From assembly GCF_000143105.1 (NCBI RefSeq), contig NW_014040772.1, positions 1,057,148-1,121,147 on the forward strand: 64,000 nt of DNA, written 5' to 3'. This DNA is from Grosmannia clavigera kw1407 (lineage: Eukaryota; Ascomycota; Sordariomycetes; Ophiostomatales; Ophiostomataceae). A program made the translations under genes and the position numbers. This document shows positions 31,875-42,999 of this stretch, piece after piece. Positions within the stretch are counted from its first letter, which is position 1, and every line of letters starts with the position of its first letter. The notes beneath the pieces were generated by a model, which was given only the letters and a program-made list of their open reading frames with translations, was not told the origin of the DNA and ran no database searches.

Positions 31875-33190
31875 CTACTGCGTAAGCGGAGCATAGAACC
31901 TGAAGCGCTCCAGCGGGTCGTAGCGCTTTTTCAGCTGCACCAGCTTTTCGAGCTTGGAGCGGTCGCTTCCGAAGAGCTGCTGGGCGGTCTCGTCTCCATT
32001 GGCATAGCCGACATAGACGTTGAGGTCTGAGCTGCCGGTGCCGTTGTAGAGCAGGCTCCGGACCTTCTCTCCGGCCTGCTTCGTTGCCGCGTCGTGCTCG
32101 GCGTCCCAGTAAATTCCCGAGAAGAGCCTAGAAACAGTGTTCGGGACGGCCTCTCTCACAATGTCAGAAAGCACGTTCTGAAGCTTACACAATAATGCCC
32201 TGGTCCCGATGGGCGACAGCCGTACTCGAGGAGGCGATGTTTCGCTATAGGACACCGTCTCCGTAAAATTGTACACAGGGCCCACGGCATGGAACCGGGC
32301 GGCCATCGACTCCAACCCCTCCTCGGTGCCGTCGTAGACCATGAGCAAGACAAGCACCGGCTGCGGGCCCGATGGTAGAGTCAGCATGGCAGCAAACACG
32401 CAAATGGTCGAGGAGCCGGAAAACAACATACCGCGTCCGGGTTGACGCTCGTCTCCATGATATAGAGGGAGGCCAGGAGAAGGCCGGCCGGCTGGGCTTC
32501 CCAGTCGGTGCCGTTGCCAGTGAAGTCGTTCATCTGCGTGTAAAAGTCGGCAATCTTGTCGGGCGAGTATATGAACGTCTTGACGATCCAACTGTCCTCG
32601 GCAGGGGCATCGTAGATCTTGTAGGTAAGCTCGGTGACGATGCCAAAGTTCTGGCCAGCCCCCTTGAGTGCCTGTAAACTTACTTGAGCGCTTGCCATTG
32701 GCAGTCAGGAACTTCTCGACTGCACCGCTCTTGATGCCGCCGCCCAGCCGGGCCGTTTTGCCGTCCTCGCTGATCTCTGTCGCGTTCAGCTTGACAGTCG
32801 ATATTCCGATGCCGCCCTGCACACCTCTGAGCTTGGAGGTCCAGCCGTGGCCGCAAGGAAGGCGAGGCTGTGCTCATTAGCGAATCGAACCTGGGAGCGT
32901 CTAGTGAGTGGGTGCTGCCTTTCACTGAATAGAACCGGACCCTTGCTTACAGTTTCCTAAATGTCATGCTCCGTGTCCACTTCGACGTATGCCTGGAAGG
33001 TGGGCTCGTCAAAGTTGGACCAACGAATGCTGGCGTTGCCATAGTCCGAGTCTGAGGGAACAAACAGCTCAGCCTCGGGAGACAGCACGGCGGCAAGCTG
33101 TGCGTGGAGACTGCAGGTCCTCTTGGCGAGTGCTACAGACACTGACAACACGGCCACGACCACGGACAGGGGAAAAAAGCTTCGACCCAT
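31875..33190 (-). pseudogene. decayed secreted FAD-linked (BBE-type) oxidase
   Basis: The 5' part has a good signal peptide (SFFPLSVVVAVLSVSVALA) and the usual family opening S-D-Y-G-N-A-S-I-R-W-S-N-F. The frame then meets TAG at 32957-32959, where Gln is expected (HDI-stop-ETV). After a normal intron the text F-A-N-E-H-S-L-A-F-L-A shifts frame at about 32848-32854, exactly at the GGGHGW loop that holds the covalent FAD histidine; part of that loop is gone. A third lesion at about 32672-32695 joins the T-A-N-G-K stretch to ALKGAGQNFGIVTEL out of frame, deleting the G-rich FAD-contact segment. The C-terminal BBE part (YVGYANGDETAQQLFG and L-K-K-R-Y-D-P) is still readable. Several independent breaks make this a pseudogene of a berberine-bridge-type oxidoreductase. 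Confidence 0.85.
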
Positions 33191-35304
33191 TGTATACAGC
33201 TACTGTCGGAGGCAGCTGAGGACTGAGCGCAACAGATCTGCCACGCAGAAGAGCACGTCTACAATTTATATGTACGTCCGTCCATCCGGATTTCACCTTC
33301 TCATCCACGACCTCAATGCAGTCGCCGCCTTCATTCTCAAATCCGTTAGCCAGAAACTCCAGATCGTGATCGTTGCAAGCTGAAGACCCCACATTCACTT
33401 AAAGTCTCTGTTCATAACTTTGTCCGTAGAACCCGGCAGCCTGGTCCTGGGGATAGGTTGAAGCTGACCACCACGAAAGCGGATAGGGGCTTTTCCGCTT
33501 TGAGGAGAGAGAAAAATGGTTCCTCTACAAGCGGTCTGGGGCTGAGACGCCCCTAATTGTGATTGGTGCAGCCTCAGCCATTCTGGGCCAACTACCAATT
33601 TTCTCGTCTCTAGCGTCTTTCGATAGACACAAGTTCGGCATACGAATGAATACTCTACGACGTACGAAGCCGTTTCAGCGTGGAGCAGGCAAATCCCTGC
33701 TGTTTTCGACATATACGGAGCACAGAATATGTGCATGATGCATAAGACCCGCGCCTTATAAAAAACGTTGCGATCTGGTTCCGTGTCTAGGGCGGCATAA
33801 CGGTGTTTTAGCTAATCGTCTGAAGTAAGATAAGTTAGCATCCACGCCAAGAAAGCGAGCAGACTGTATCACTGGATGTGCCGCGTCTAGTAAGAGACAG
33901 GGTACGGAGTAGAATCGAACAGTGCAAATAGCGGTGGTCACGTGTATGAGGTATCTACGAGATCAGCTCTGGCAACTAGCAACAACTCATATGGCAGCTC
34001 TTTGCATCTCACGACAAACAGGAGATGCAGAGTGTACGATATGTCTAGGAGAGCTTTGACCGCCAGGACAGATGATCGGGAGACGCATTGGTTGTAGGAT
34101 ACGAGCAGCGACAATGTTCTACGTCACTTGGGATGAATACTAAACAGACATACGAGTACGAGTACTCGGATCTTATTGTATCCAGTACCTCGTCAGTAGT
34201 TGGAGACACACGTGAGTCTCCACTTGATTTTTCCCCGCCAAGGAGTATGCGTACGAGACGAGTGAGTATTACTCAGGTCAAGAAGCAAGAGACAACATGA
34301 GATGGCGAGTTATGCCCGAACCAGATAGTGCGCAGCCAAGTCTAGAGCCACGGCAGCTGCAATATATCGTCGCTTATGACACGAAGCGACGAGTCTCCCC
34401 ATCCGTGCAGATCCTGTTCGTACCACCAATCCTGCCCTGAGTGGGTCTGCTTATCCCCAAGACCCAACTCCGGAGCCGGCTGTAGCTTCAGGAGAGCCGC
34501 ACGCGGACAGCTGCCCGCGAAAGGGGCCGCACCCGGAGCACACTCGTACGTGGTACAGCAATCGGTCGAGCTGGCACTCCCTTTTCACGCTGTCACTCTG
34601 GCAGATGCAGGGGAAGGGGGTGCAAGCCGGCAGGACAGCCGGCAGGGCCGCAACAAGGTCCAGATTGAGCCAGGCCAAAGAGGAAAAGACGATCCGATGG
34701 CCGACAGCTGACAGACCGTCATATCAGGCCTTGGTCACGAAAAATACAAGGGCTGGCCGCCGCATTCCAATGGCTATTATTCATGACGCTGCATAGCAAG
34801 CTGGCGACGAGACACGAAAACACACACGCACAAACGCACACTAGGGGAAGAAAGGGCGGCGAGAGGCTAGAGCTCTGTTTTAATCTGGCCAGCTAGGCCC
34901 GCCCGCTCCAGCAAGTAGAAAACCGAATGGCTGCGCTGCCACATGTCGGACCGTCTGGTGCGTCTTTCTCTCTCCATTACATTTCAGATAATATAGCAGC
35001 AGATCCTCCCTTCCTGTCCCGTTCTATTTTTCGCTCTTCTCTCCATACTGTCGTCGCCCCCCTTCTGCGAAACAGTTCCGGACAATTGCGGTCCGCATTC
35101 GCAAAACCCCTCGCAATTCGCCGGTGAATTCACGTTCCGTCGCATCAGTATCGCCACTACTCGTATATCTAAACATAAGATACCCTTCGCAAGACTTCTT
35201 CGCTCCCCACGCAACCCACCCCCCATCTGTCTTAGACGACCCGGGAAAAGCAGGACAGCCCACGCGAAACTACACCCCCACGTTTTCCATCTTCCATATT
35301 TCAA
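33191..35304. other. intergenic, 2.1 kb
   Basis: Upstream of the dead oxidase and of Rheb. One exact TACGGAGTA at 33903-33911; a TACGAGTACGAGTACTCGG stretch near 34152 is a local direct/inverted repeat. The 300 bp next to Rheb are pyrimidine-rich. No gene recognised. Confidence 0.5.
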
Positions 35305-35936
35305 ATGCCCTCGCCGTCCAAGCAGAGGAAAATTGCCATTGTTGGCAGCCGCTCCGTCGGTACGTTTACGAGCATATATATACACAGTTTCACCCATTTC
35401 GCACTGACCACTGATTATCCGCTCTAGGCAAATCCTCTCTTGCAGTTCGTTATGTCGACGGCCACTTCATCGAGAGCTACTACCCGACGATCGAGAACAC
35501 GTTCAGCAAAGAGATCAAGTACAAGGGCCAGGAGTTTGCGACCGAAATCGTCGACACGGCTGGCCAGGACGAATACAGCATTCTGAACTCGAAGCATTTC
35601 ATCGGCATCCATGGCTACATGCTCGTCTACTCCGTCGCTTCCATGCAGTCCTACGAGATGATCCAGGTGATCCGTGACAAGATCCTCAACCACCTCGGCG
35701 TCGACTGGGTTCCGCTAGTCATTGTCGGCAACAAGAGCGACCTGCGTCCCGAGCAGCGCCAGGTTTCTCTCGATGACGGCCGCCGCCTGGCCGAGAAATT
35801 TGACTGTGCCTGGACTGAGGCCAGTGCCCGCTTCGACACCAACGTGGCCCGCGCCTTTGAGCTGCTAATCGGCCAGATCGAGAAGTCGCAGAACCCCAAC
35901 GAGCCACAGGACGGCGGAAAGTGCACCGTGATGTAG
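35305..35936 (+). CDS. RHB1: Rheb-type small GTPase (RHB1)
   Basis: Two exons; the ATG at 35305 and a single intron inside the P-loop codon (VGSRSVG then KSSLAVRYVDG). About 188 aa. The P-loop GSRSVGKS carries the Arg at the Ras Gly12 position that defines Rheb. The effector loop is YYPTIENTFSKEI, switch II DTAGQDEYSILNSKH, G4 GNKSDL and G5 EASA. It ends CTVM, a farnesylation CaaX box. Rheb activates TORC1 and influences amino-acid uptake; it acts on endomembranes. Full length and intact. Transcribed toward seryl-tRNA synthetase about 1 kb downstream. Confidence 0.96.
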
Positions 35937-36911
35937 GGCAGCTGAGAGTGTCGTTTGTCCAATCTATTGGCTCTTCTCTCGGTCTTCCTGGCTCGTTTCT
36001 ACACCGACTCTACATCACACGTTCATTGGCATTTACTTAGATTTTCATGGACTCCCTCTGGGATTCTCTCTTGGATTTCTTTTTGGGTTTTCTCGCTTGG
36101 GATTTTTCCGACTCTAGTTCTTTGGTGCAACGCAATATTTTTGGTTTCGGGAGGCTACACTGGTATTTTGTGCGCTCTTTGTTCTTTTCCACTTTCATCC
36201 AGCACAACATGTTTTTATTTCCACGGCAGTAAGGGAAGACCACCAGAAGGGCACATACACATAGGGACTACGCGTGCGCGACAGATCATGCATTTATATG
36301 AACGCTACCACGCTTGGGCTAGAGCAGGGATGTCACGAGTTTCCTGAATGTTAGTCTACATGGACAGCATGTAGATTCTAGGATTGTGCGCTTTGCTATA
36401 ATCGCAATGAAAAAATGGAGTACGGAGTATGCTGTCCGCCTACCTGCTACCTTGGCTGTCTATGTCGTACGCTGGAAACGTCCCGTCCACTAACATGACT
36501 GGTCGGTGAGACCACTCGGCTGGCTCGATTTCAAGACCTGCGTCCTGATCGGCGCTCGTCACACACACGATGCATATGTAGCCAGACATTATTGCGATAA
36601 CAGACCGTCAACTGAGCTCCCCAGGCGTTATCGGCTAGGACGGATTAGTGTTCTAGGCGAGGGCTACCTCTGATCGCCCTGGGGAGGGGGGCTAATACCC
36701 CACCATGCCTGTTCAGTTGGGCTGGCCGGCCGCCCCTCCTTTTTTTTCACAATTCATACTGTAAGACCGAATCGAGACGTGGTAAATTTACTCTACTCGC
36801 GTGGTTGTCTTTCTGTGTCTCTGTCTTCCTGTGATTCTACTTTCGCTGACCGCTAAAGCTTCAGCCTTCGTTGCCGCCACCCCTCACGCTCTCACTGCCA
36901 ATACCGCAAAC
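35937..36911. other. intergenic: Rheb 3' region and SerRS promoter
   Basis: About 975 bp. One exact TACGGAGTA at 36421-36429. G- and T-rich runs near 36690-36750 precede the SerRS leader. No gene recognised. Confidence 0.5.
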
Positions 36912-39677
36912 ATGCTTGACGTCCTCGATCTGATCGTCGAGCGCGGCGGCAACCCTGAGGCTGTCCGGGAAAGCCAGCGCGTGAGTGACTTCCGCTTCTG
37001 CTCGTTTGCATAAGAGCCTCCGACCTTGCTGACACGCTGTGTCAGAGACGCTTTGCGCCCGTTGAGGTTGTCGACCAGGTCATTGACTTGTGGCAGGACC
37101 ACCGTCGCACTCTCTATGCGGCCACCCAGTACGTTCTATGCTCCAACAGGAGAGAGAGTCCTGCGTGCTGACCGTGTCCCAGGCTGAATGCAAAGATCAA
37201 CGAAATCCGTATGTGATCCTCCTCCTGAGCTCGTAAGCTCCTTCCAAGATTTATGCCAACCTCTCCTCTTTCAGAAAAGCAAATCGGTGCCAAGAAGAAG
37301 GCCAAGGAGAATGCCGACGAGCTGCTCCAGCAGAAGATTGCTATCGAAAAGGAGAAGAAGGAGATCCTCGACTCGGCTGCCGCCAAGGAAAAGATCATGA
37401 ACAAAGCCCTCGCCACCATTGGCAACATCATCCACGACTCCGTCCCCGTCTCGGCAACAGAAGACGATAACCCGACCCTGCGCACCTGGGTGCCTGCCGA
37501 CCGCGAAGTCCCCATCGGCCAGGAGGACCGCAGCACCTTGCTATCGCACCACGAGCTGCTGCTGCGCATCGATGGCTACAACCCGGAAGCGGGCGTGTGC
37601 GTGGCGACCACCTGTGTTCCCTTTGTATGGTCGACTATCCAGGCTAATTCAGACGCAGTAAGGTGGTTGGACACCGAGGCTACTTCCTCAAGAACTGGGG
37701 TGTAAGTACCATTTCTCCAGGTGCTTCTATCGCCTGAGCTTTTCGTGCTGACATAATTGATTTAGGTTTTCCTGTAAGAACCGCGTTTGATGCTGCTTTG
37801 TTGTGAGAACTGCCAGCTTACTTTTGGCAGGAACCAAGCTATTATAAATTGTGAGTCTGCCTCCATACTCTGTGTTCGGAGGTGATCACTGACCGAGTAA
37901 CAGTCGGACTTGAGTTCCTCACGCAACAGCACGGCTACACGGCCCTGCAGTCGCCTTTCATGATGTATGTGACTCTAAAATCCATTAGATCGACCGGCAA
38001 TTCGGAGATATATCGCTAACATATTTCCTTCAGGTCAAAGGAAGTCATGGCGCAAACAGCTCAGCTCGACGATTTCGAGTAAGCTTTCACTCCACAGTGT
38101 GGTTTGTAGAGTCTAGTCCTGATGCTAACACGAGTGTAGCGAGCAACTATATAAGGCATGTCGACTTTTGGTGGGGGGAAGATTATCGTGGAATGTTCTC
38201 TAACCATATGGTCTGCAGGTTGTTGATGGCGATTCGGAAAAGTACCTCATTGGTACGTTCTCGTTCTTACCCCTTTGGACTCAGACTGTCAGCTAACCCT
38301 ATTTCTAGCAAGTAAGTAGCGAGCTCGTGTTTAGCCACTGCGCGGATTCATGTAGCCCAACAACAGGCTGACGTCCAACGCAGCTTCCGAGCAGCCAATC
38401 TCGGCGTACCACGCCGGACAGTGGCTTCAGCCCGCCGAGATGTGAGTTCACGTCGCACTGCTTTGGCGTATTGGCATTACTTGCTGACATTCATACAGGC
38501 CCATCAAATACGCTGGCTTCAGCACATGCTTGTAAGTCGGGGCTCACACCTGTCCCGCTTCTATATTGGCCATGTTACTGACAGACGGGTTGCAGCCGTC
38601 GTGAGGCTGGCTCCCACGGCAAGGATGCCTGGGGTACCTTCCGTGTGCATCAGTTTGAGAAGGTCGAGCAGTTCGTCCTGTGTGGTATGTCTTGTGTACC
38701 CATTGTTTCGCATATTGCTTTTGGAGGACAACATTTACTGACTAGCCATACAGATCCTGAGAAGAGTTGGGAGATGTTCGACGCAATGATTGCCAACTCC
38801 GAGGAGTTTTGCCAAGCTCTCGGCCTACCGTACCGTGTTATTGCCATTGTCAGCGGTGCCTTCAACCAGGCAGCCAGCAAGAAGTTCGATCTTGAGTAAG
38901 TTCTATCGTCATCTGGCGGTAGACCGGCCTGATACTGACATGCTGTATAGGGCTTGGTTTCCATACCAGGCAGAGTACAAAGAGCTTGTTTCCTGCTCCA
39001 ACTGCACCGATTGTGAGTGACTTCATTGATCTCAAGTGACACCGGAAAATAGACTTACACAACATGCAGTCCAGTCTCGGGCTTTGGATATCCGGTACGG
39101 CGCAAAGACCCAGACCGATGGTATGCTTTACTCACTCCCCGTCCACACTGCTTCCGAGACATCTTGCTGACACACTTACAGCCAAGAAGAAATACGTCCA
39201 CTGGTAGGAATTACTGAACGCCTCCTACGCACCACGAGGCCCACCGCCACTAACGCGATCTAGTCTCAACTCGACCCTGACTGCCACTAGCCGGACAATG
39301 TGTAAGTGTGCAGTCCGGTGAGACGGGCGAGATTGCAAGCATCAGGGCTAACAACTTCCAGGCGCTATCCTCGAGAACTTCCAGACCCCAGAAGGTGTGC
39401 GCATTCCCGAGCCGCTTCGGAAATACCTCCCAGGGTAAGTGATTGCTGGCAGTACAGAGCAGAGAAGCTCTCCCCTAGGAATACACGATACTGATGCCAC
39501 AACAGAGCTCCCGATTTCCTGCCCTTCACGAAGGAGTTGCCAAAGGACTCCACTTCGCAGAAGGCCAAGGCCAAGAGCGACAAAGGCGGGGCTAAGCAGA
39601 AGGTTGCGGCTGCAGCTGGCGCTGCTAGCGACGCCGTCAACAAGGCGGCCGACAAGCTGAAGGATGTCACGGTGTAA
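36912..39677 (+). CDS. SES1: cytosolic seryl-tRNA synthetase, about 22 exons including a 3-nt micro-exon
   Basis: ATG at 36912, TAA at 39675-39677; by hand-splicing about 489 aa in 22 exons. The N-terminal tRNA-binding coiled-coil arm runs from MLDVLDLIVERGGNPEAVRE through QIGAKKKAKENADELLQQK. The class II core follows: FLTQQHGYTALQSPFMMSKE, the TxE serine loop in KYLIATSEQP, motif 2 FRREAGSHGKDAWGTFRVHQ with FEKVEQFV, and motif 3 N-S-T-L-T-A-T-S-R-T-M-C-A-I-L-E-N-F-Q. A Lys/Ala-rich tail resembles that of yeast Ses1. Unusual parts: exon 37766-37773 is 8 nt (NWG-VFL junction), exon 38140-38155 is 16 nt and its following intron starts with GC (38156-38218, GC-AG), and exon 38309-38311 is only CAA. 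The enzyme charges tRNA-Ser (and tRNA-Sec where present). Confidence 0.95.
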
Positions 39678-40679
39678 ACGAGCCCAGTCCACGAGTGAGA
39701 CACGGGAAGGGGACAAGGAGCACCGTAAAGGCAACCCTGGGTCACACGCGATACGAGAAGTTATCGTTCCCCAGAGAAGCGCGAATTGGAGAACGGGTCG
39801 ATGGAACGGCGTTTGTTTACCGCTTTAGAGTGCATCCGTATCCCCTCATGACCAAGACAAAATGGAAAAACAAGACAAGAAAGAGGGGCTTTTCTGTGAC
39901 GGATGCACAGCCTTCCACGCACCTTCCGCTATAGTAAAATGACAGGGGGAGCAGAACCCAGCAAGGCGGCTGTCACTGCTTATAACGGGGCGCAAACGGG
40001 GCAGGAGCTGGGCTGCTTGTTGTCTCCTTTCCCCGACCCCCGGCTGGTAGCCCACTAAAGCTTGTAATAATCGACCGTAGGCCTCCGCCCTGAATTCAGG
40101 GCTCCAAACCTTTTCCACCTGCCCTATTTTAATTGCGCAACCATCTCCAAGGGTGCATCCACACCATTGTCGTTTACTTCCTAGACGTGTATAATCCTAC
40201 TGTTTATCGATTAATGATTATCATTTACCTATACTACCGCTCTTGTATCATACCTTATTTTGTTCCGCCCTCCTATGTCTCTTTTCGGTGCAGCTTCACG
40301 GGTACCCGATGAGCTGAATACGAACGAGGCCACGTCAGCCACATATATGTTCGCTGCCTTCGTCCCTGTCTTCCTAGTCGTCCTAGAGCTCTTCTCCCCA
40401 TCTCTTTTTGCTTTCGTGGAGCCATTGGAGTGCTCGTGTTGGCGACCACCTCGAATCCGTGTGGATACTATTGGACAGTGACGGTACTTCTGCATCCCAG
40501 CACTGCCGCAGCCTCGTTGGTTTCCTGGCCCAGTTAGCTGCTCCCAGGCCAATGACAGCTGCTTTCCAGGCAAACAAACGGGGCTAAAGGGGCCTAGCCA
40601 ACTAAGTACAGCCACGCTGACACGGTTCTGTTGAGAGGAGTCGCATCTGTCAAAGCTGGGCATCTAGCTGTGAGTGACA
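39678..40679. other. intergenic: SerRS 3' region and deubiquitinase promoter
   Basis: About 1 kb, no gene recognised. Open frames on either strand lack family resemblance. Confidence 0.5.
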
Positions 40680-42797
40680 ATGACAAACCGTGACGCAAGA
40701 ACGCCCACTGTGCGGAACAACAGGCTAACCCGGACACCTAGCACAACGCAAAGCATGGAGCAAACACATGAAACGGAAGAGGCCGGGGCTGGCGCAAAGG
40801 CCGAAGCAAAGCCAGAGAGGCCGCATGGGAGCATGACAGGCGAGCATACTTCGGCTCCCTCTGGTAGTGACGACGTCAGTAGCGACGACGGCGCCAGCGA
40901 CCATGGCGGTGAAGCAAACTTGGTCGAATGCAAGGTGGACGGCTGTCATGAGGTCATTGATCTAGCAGGAATGATGTATCATCTCGATCTGCACGCTGCC
41001 CTCGACTGTCAAGAAGACGGACATGAAGATGGGCATGTGGACGAGCCGGCCGAGGCCGACGGCGATGCCAGCGAGCCAGAGGCCGAGTCTGAGGCGGAAG
41101 GCAGAGCCGAGAGGAAGGTCAGGGGTAACAGTCAAAAGCCACCGCATTCTTCGTCTAGCTACAAGAGCTTCAAGAGCCCCAAGAGCTCCCACGCCGAAAA
41201 CCGCGCATCGGTCCGAGTCTCCTCCCGACGGAGAAACACCGGGGGGTCTTCTCACGAGGCCAACGCGAATCGTTCTGTCGACGTGACGGCCGATGGAAAT
41301 GCCGACGAGCGGCGGCGACGGCACAGCCAGCATGCGAAACATGGACACAAATCTCGTCCACGAGCGCACACGGTAGATGGCATTGCAAGTCATGTGGACA
41401 ACGACGAGCATCCGCGCGACCGCCATCGAGAGCGTCGCGACAGGGAGAGAACCCACGTTCACAGCCGAGATCACCGGCGCATACACAGCCACGAACACGA
41501 TCGCGAGCACGAGCTGGAGACCATGACGGGAACAGGCTCGCCAGGACCGATGGCTCGCAGGTTTTCCCGGTCATCGCGCCCGTCTTGGTGGCCGTTCCGA
41601 TCTGTTTTGGAGCACAGGCGGGACATGTCGATAGGAAAGAGCCGACGGCCGGTTTCGGTTTCGTCGAAAGTCAAAGACAGCAGCGGCGGGACCGCAGTCT
41701 CGACTGCAGCAGTGCCGGCAAAACCAAAGCAGCGTCTCGGTAAGGCCGAGCTTGGCCGTTACGCCCACGAAGAACGCATGCCAGACTGGCTTGCCGTCTA
41801 CCTTAAGAAGGAGTGGGGAGTGTGCCACAACGGTGAGTTGCAACCCGGCCGTGTCTCCTGCCGCAAGCGGGTGCTGACAGTCTTCAAGGAGTCATACCGG
41901 TGTTGAAGCAGCTGCTTGAGCAGAGTCCGACGACGGAGTACGCATACCTCTGCGACCCGTGTGTGACACATGTGTCCCGGTTGCAGAAAGAAGGTGAGAT
42001 AGACTCTTTGCGGGGGTGATATCTGGCTTTGGCCGGCTGCTTACGGTGTCGCACCAGGTGGATTCTGTGGATATCGCAACATCCAGACGATGGTGTCCTA
42101 CGTTGTGGGAGCCAAGTTTCCTGGCTACAACCTGTTTGGGGACGACCTTCCGAACATCTTCGATATCCAGAACATCATCGAGAATGCATGGGACATGGGT
42201 ATCAATGCGAGCGGACGCGTGGAAACCGGTGGTATCCGCTGGACGCGCAAGTACATTGGAACGCCGGAGGCGATGGCTATGTTCCGGAGCCTCAACATTC
42301 CGTGCAACGTGCAGGCGTTCAACCACCGCAAGACGGGGCGAGCAGCGGAACTGATGCTGCGCGAAGTGGAACGATACTTTGAGACGGGAAAATACCGAAT
42401 GGGCCGCAAAGTGCGAGCGACCTCGCTGCCGCCGATCTACTGGCAGCACCCGGGCCACTCGCTCACGATTGTCGGCATCGAGAAGACTACGGCGGGACAG
42501 ACGAATCTCCTAGTTTTTGATCCCATCTTCAAGGACGGCTCGCCTATTGTGCGGCTGATTGGCCGCCAGCGATTCGAAGCGCGCTATCCCGACAAGCTGC
42601 TGCAGCTGTACCGACGAGGGCCACGATATCTCGGCCGTTTCAAGGCGTTTGAGCTGCTGAAGTAGGTTTACTTTGCTTCTACGGGCTGTCCTGCCTTGCT
42701 GCTTACTAACCGCGAGTGCTGCTGCAGGCTTGATCCGAGAGCAGAAGACGTCGTGCAGCTCGACGGTGACGAAACTCCTGGTCCCAGCAGCCAATAA
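40680..42797 (+). CDS. ZUP1/Mug105-type C78-family cysteine peptidase (deubiquitinase)
   Basis: Four exons: 40680 to about 41836, then an exon from GAGTCATACCGG, one beginning at the catalytic GGFCGYRNIQ, and a short last exon ending at TAA 42795-42797. The ATG at 40680 replaces a GTG six bases earlier. The N-terminal part carries a C2H2 zinc finger (CKVDGC, 12 residues, HLDLH), then a long Ser/Arg/His-rich disordered region with RS-, HRE- and DRE-rich runs. The C-terminal papain-like fold has the catalytic Cys in GGFCGYRNIQTMVSY, then F-D-I-Q-N-I-I-E-N-A-W-D-M-G, G-T-P-E-A-M-A-M-F-R-S-L and the His/Asp site PGHSLTIVGIE with LLVFDP. This matches the UFSP/ZUFSP peptidase family C78; ZUP1 (K63-ubiquitin specific) and fission-yeast Mug105 are the known relatives with zinc fingers or in fungi. 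Ubiquitin is the more likely substrate than UFM1. Confidence 0.85.
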
Positions 42798-42999
42798 GAA
42801 GAGGACGAGGACGAAGAAGTGCCGGGAAGTCCTGTCTGAAAGGGAGATTTGCAGAAGCGTCTGGTTCCACACAGAGCGAAGAGAGCTCGAACATGGCATT
42901 TATGTTGGTTATTAGGTGTCGTTCGTGTCTCTCTAGTTGAGCATTCTAGCGATCTGAATCTAGCCTTTTCTGCGTCTGTTCTCTCAAGCCGTCGGCAGT

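Noticed and set aside
32662..32700. A 12-nt GTAAGTTTACAG in the oxidase that looks like a tiny intron
   Set aside because: Too short to splice; removing it still leaves the FAD-contact segment missing, so it is better read as a deletion scar.
33895..33930. GAATCGAAC, another B-box-like sequence on the minus strand
   Set aside because: The flanking bases do not form a T stem and no cloverleaf can be drawn.
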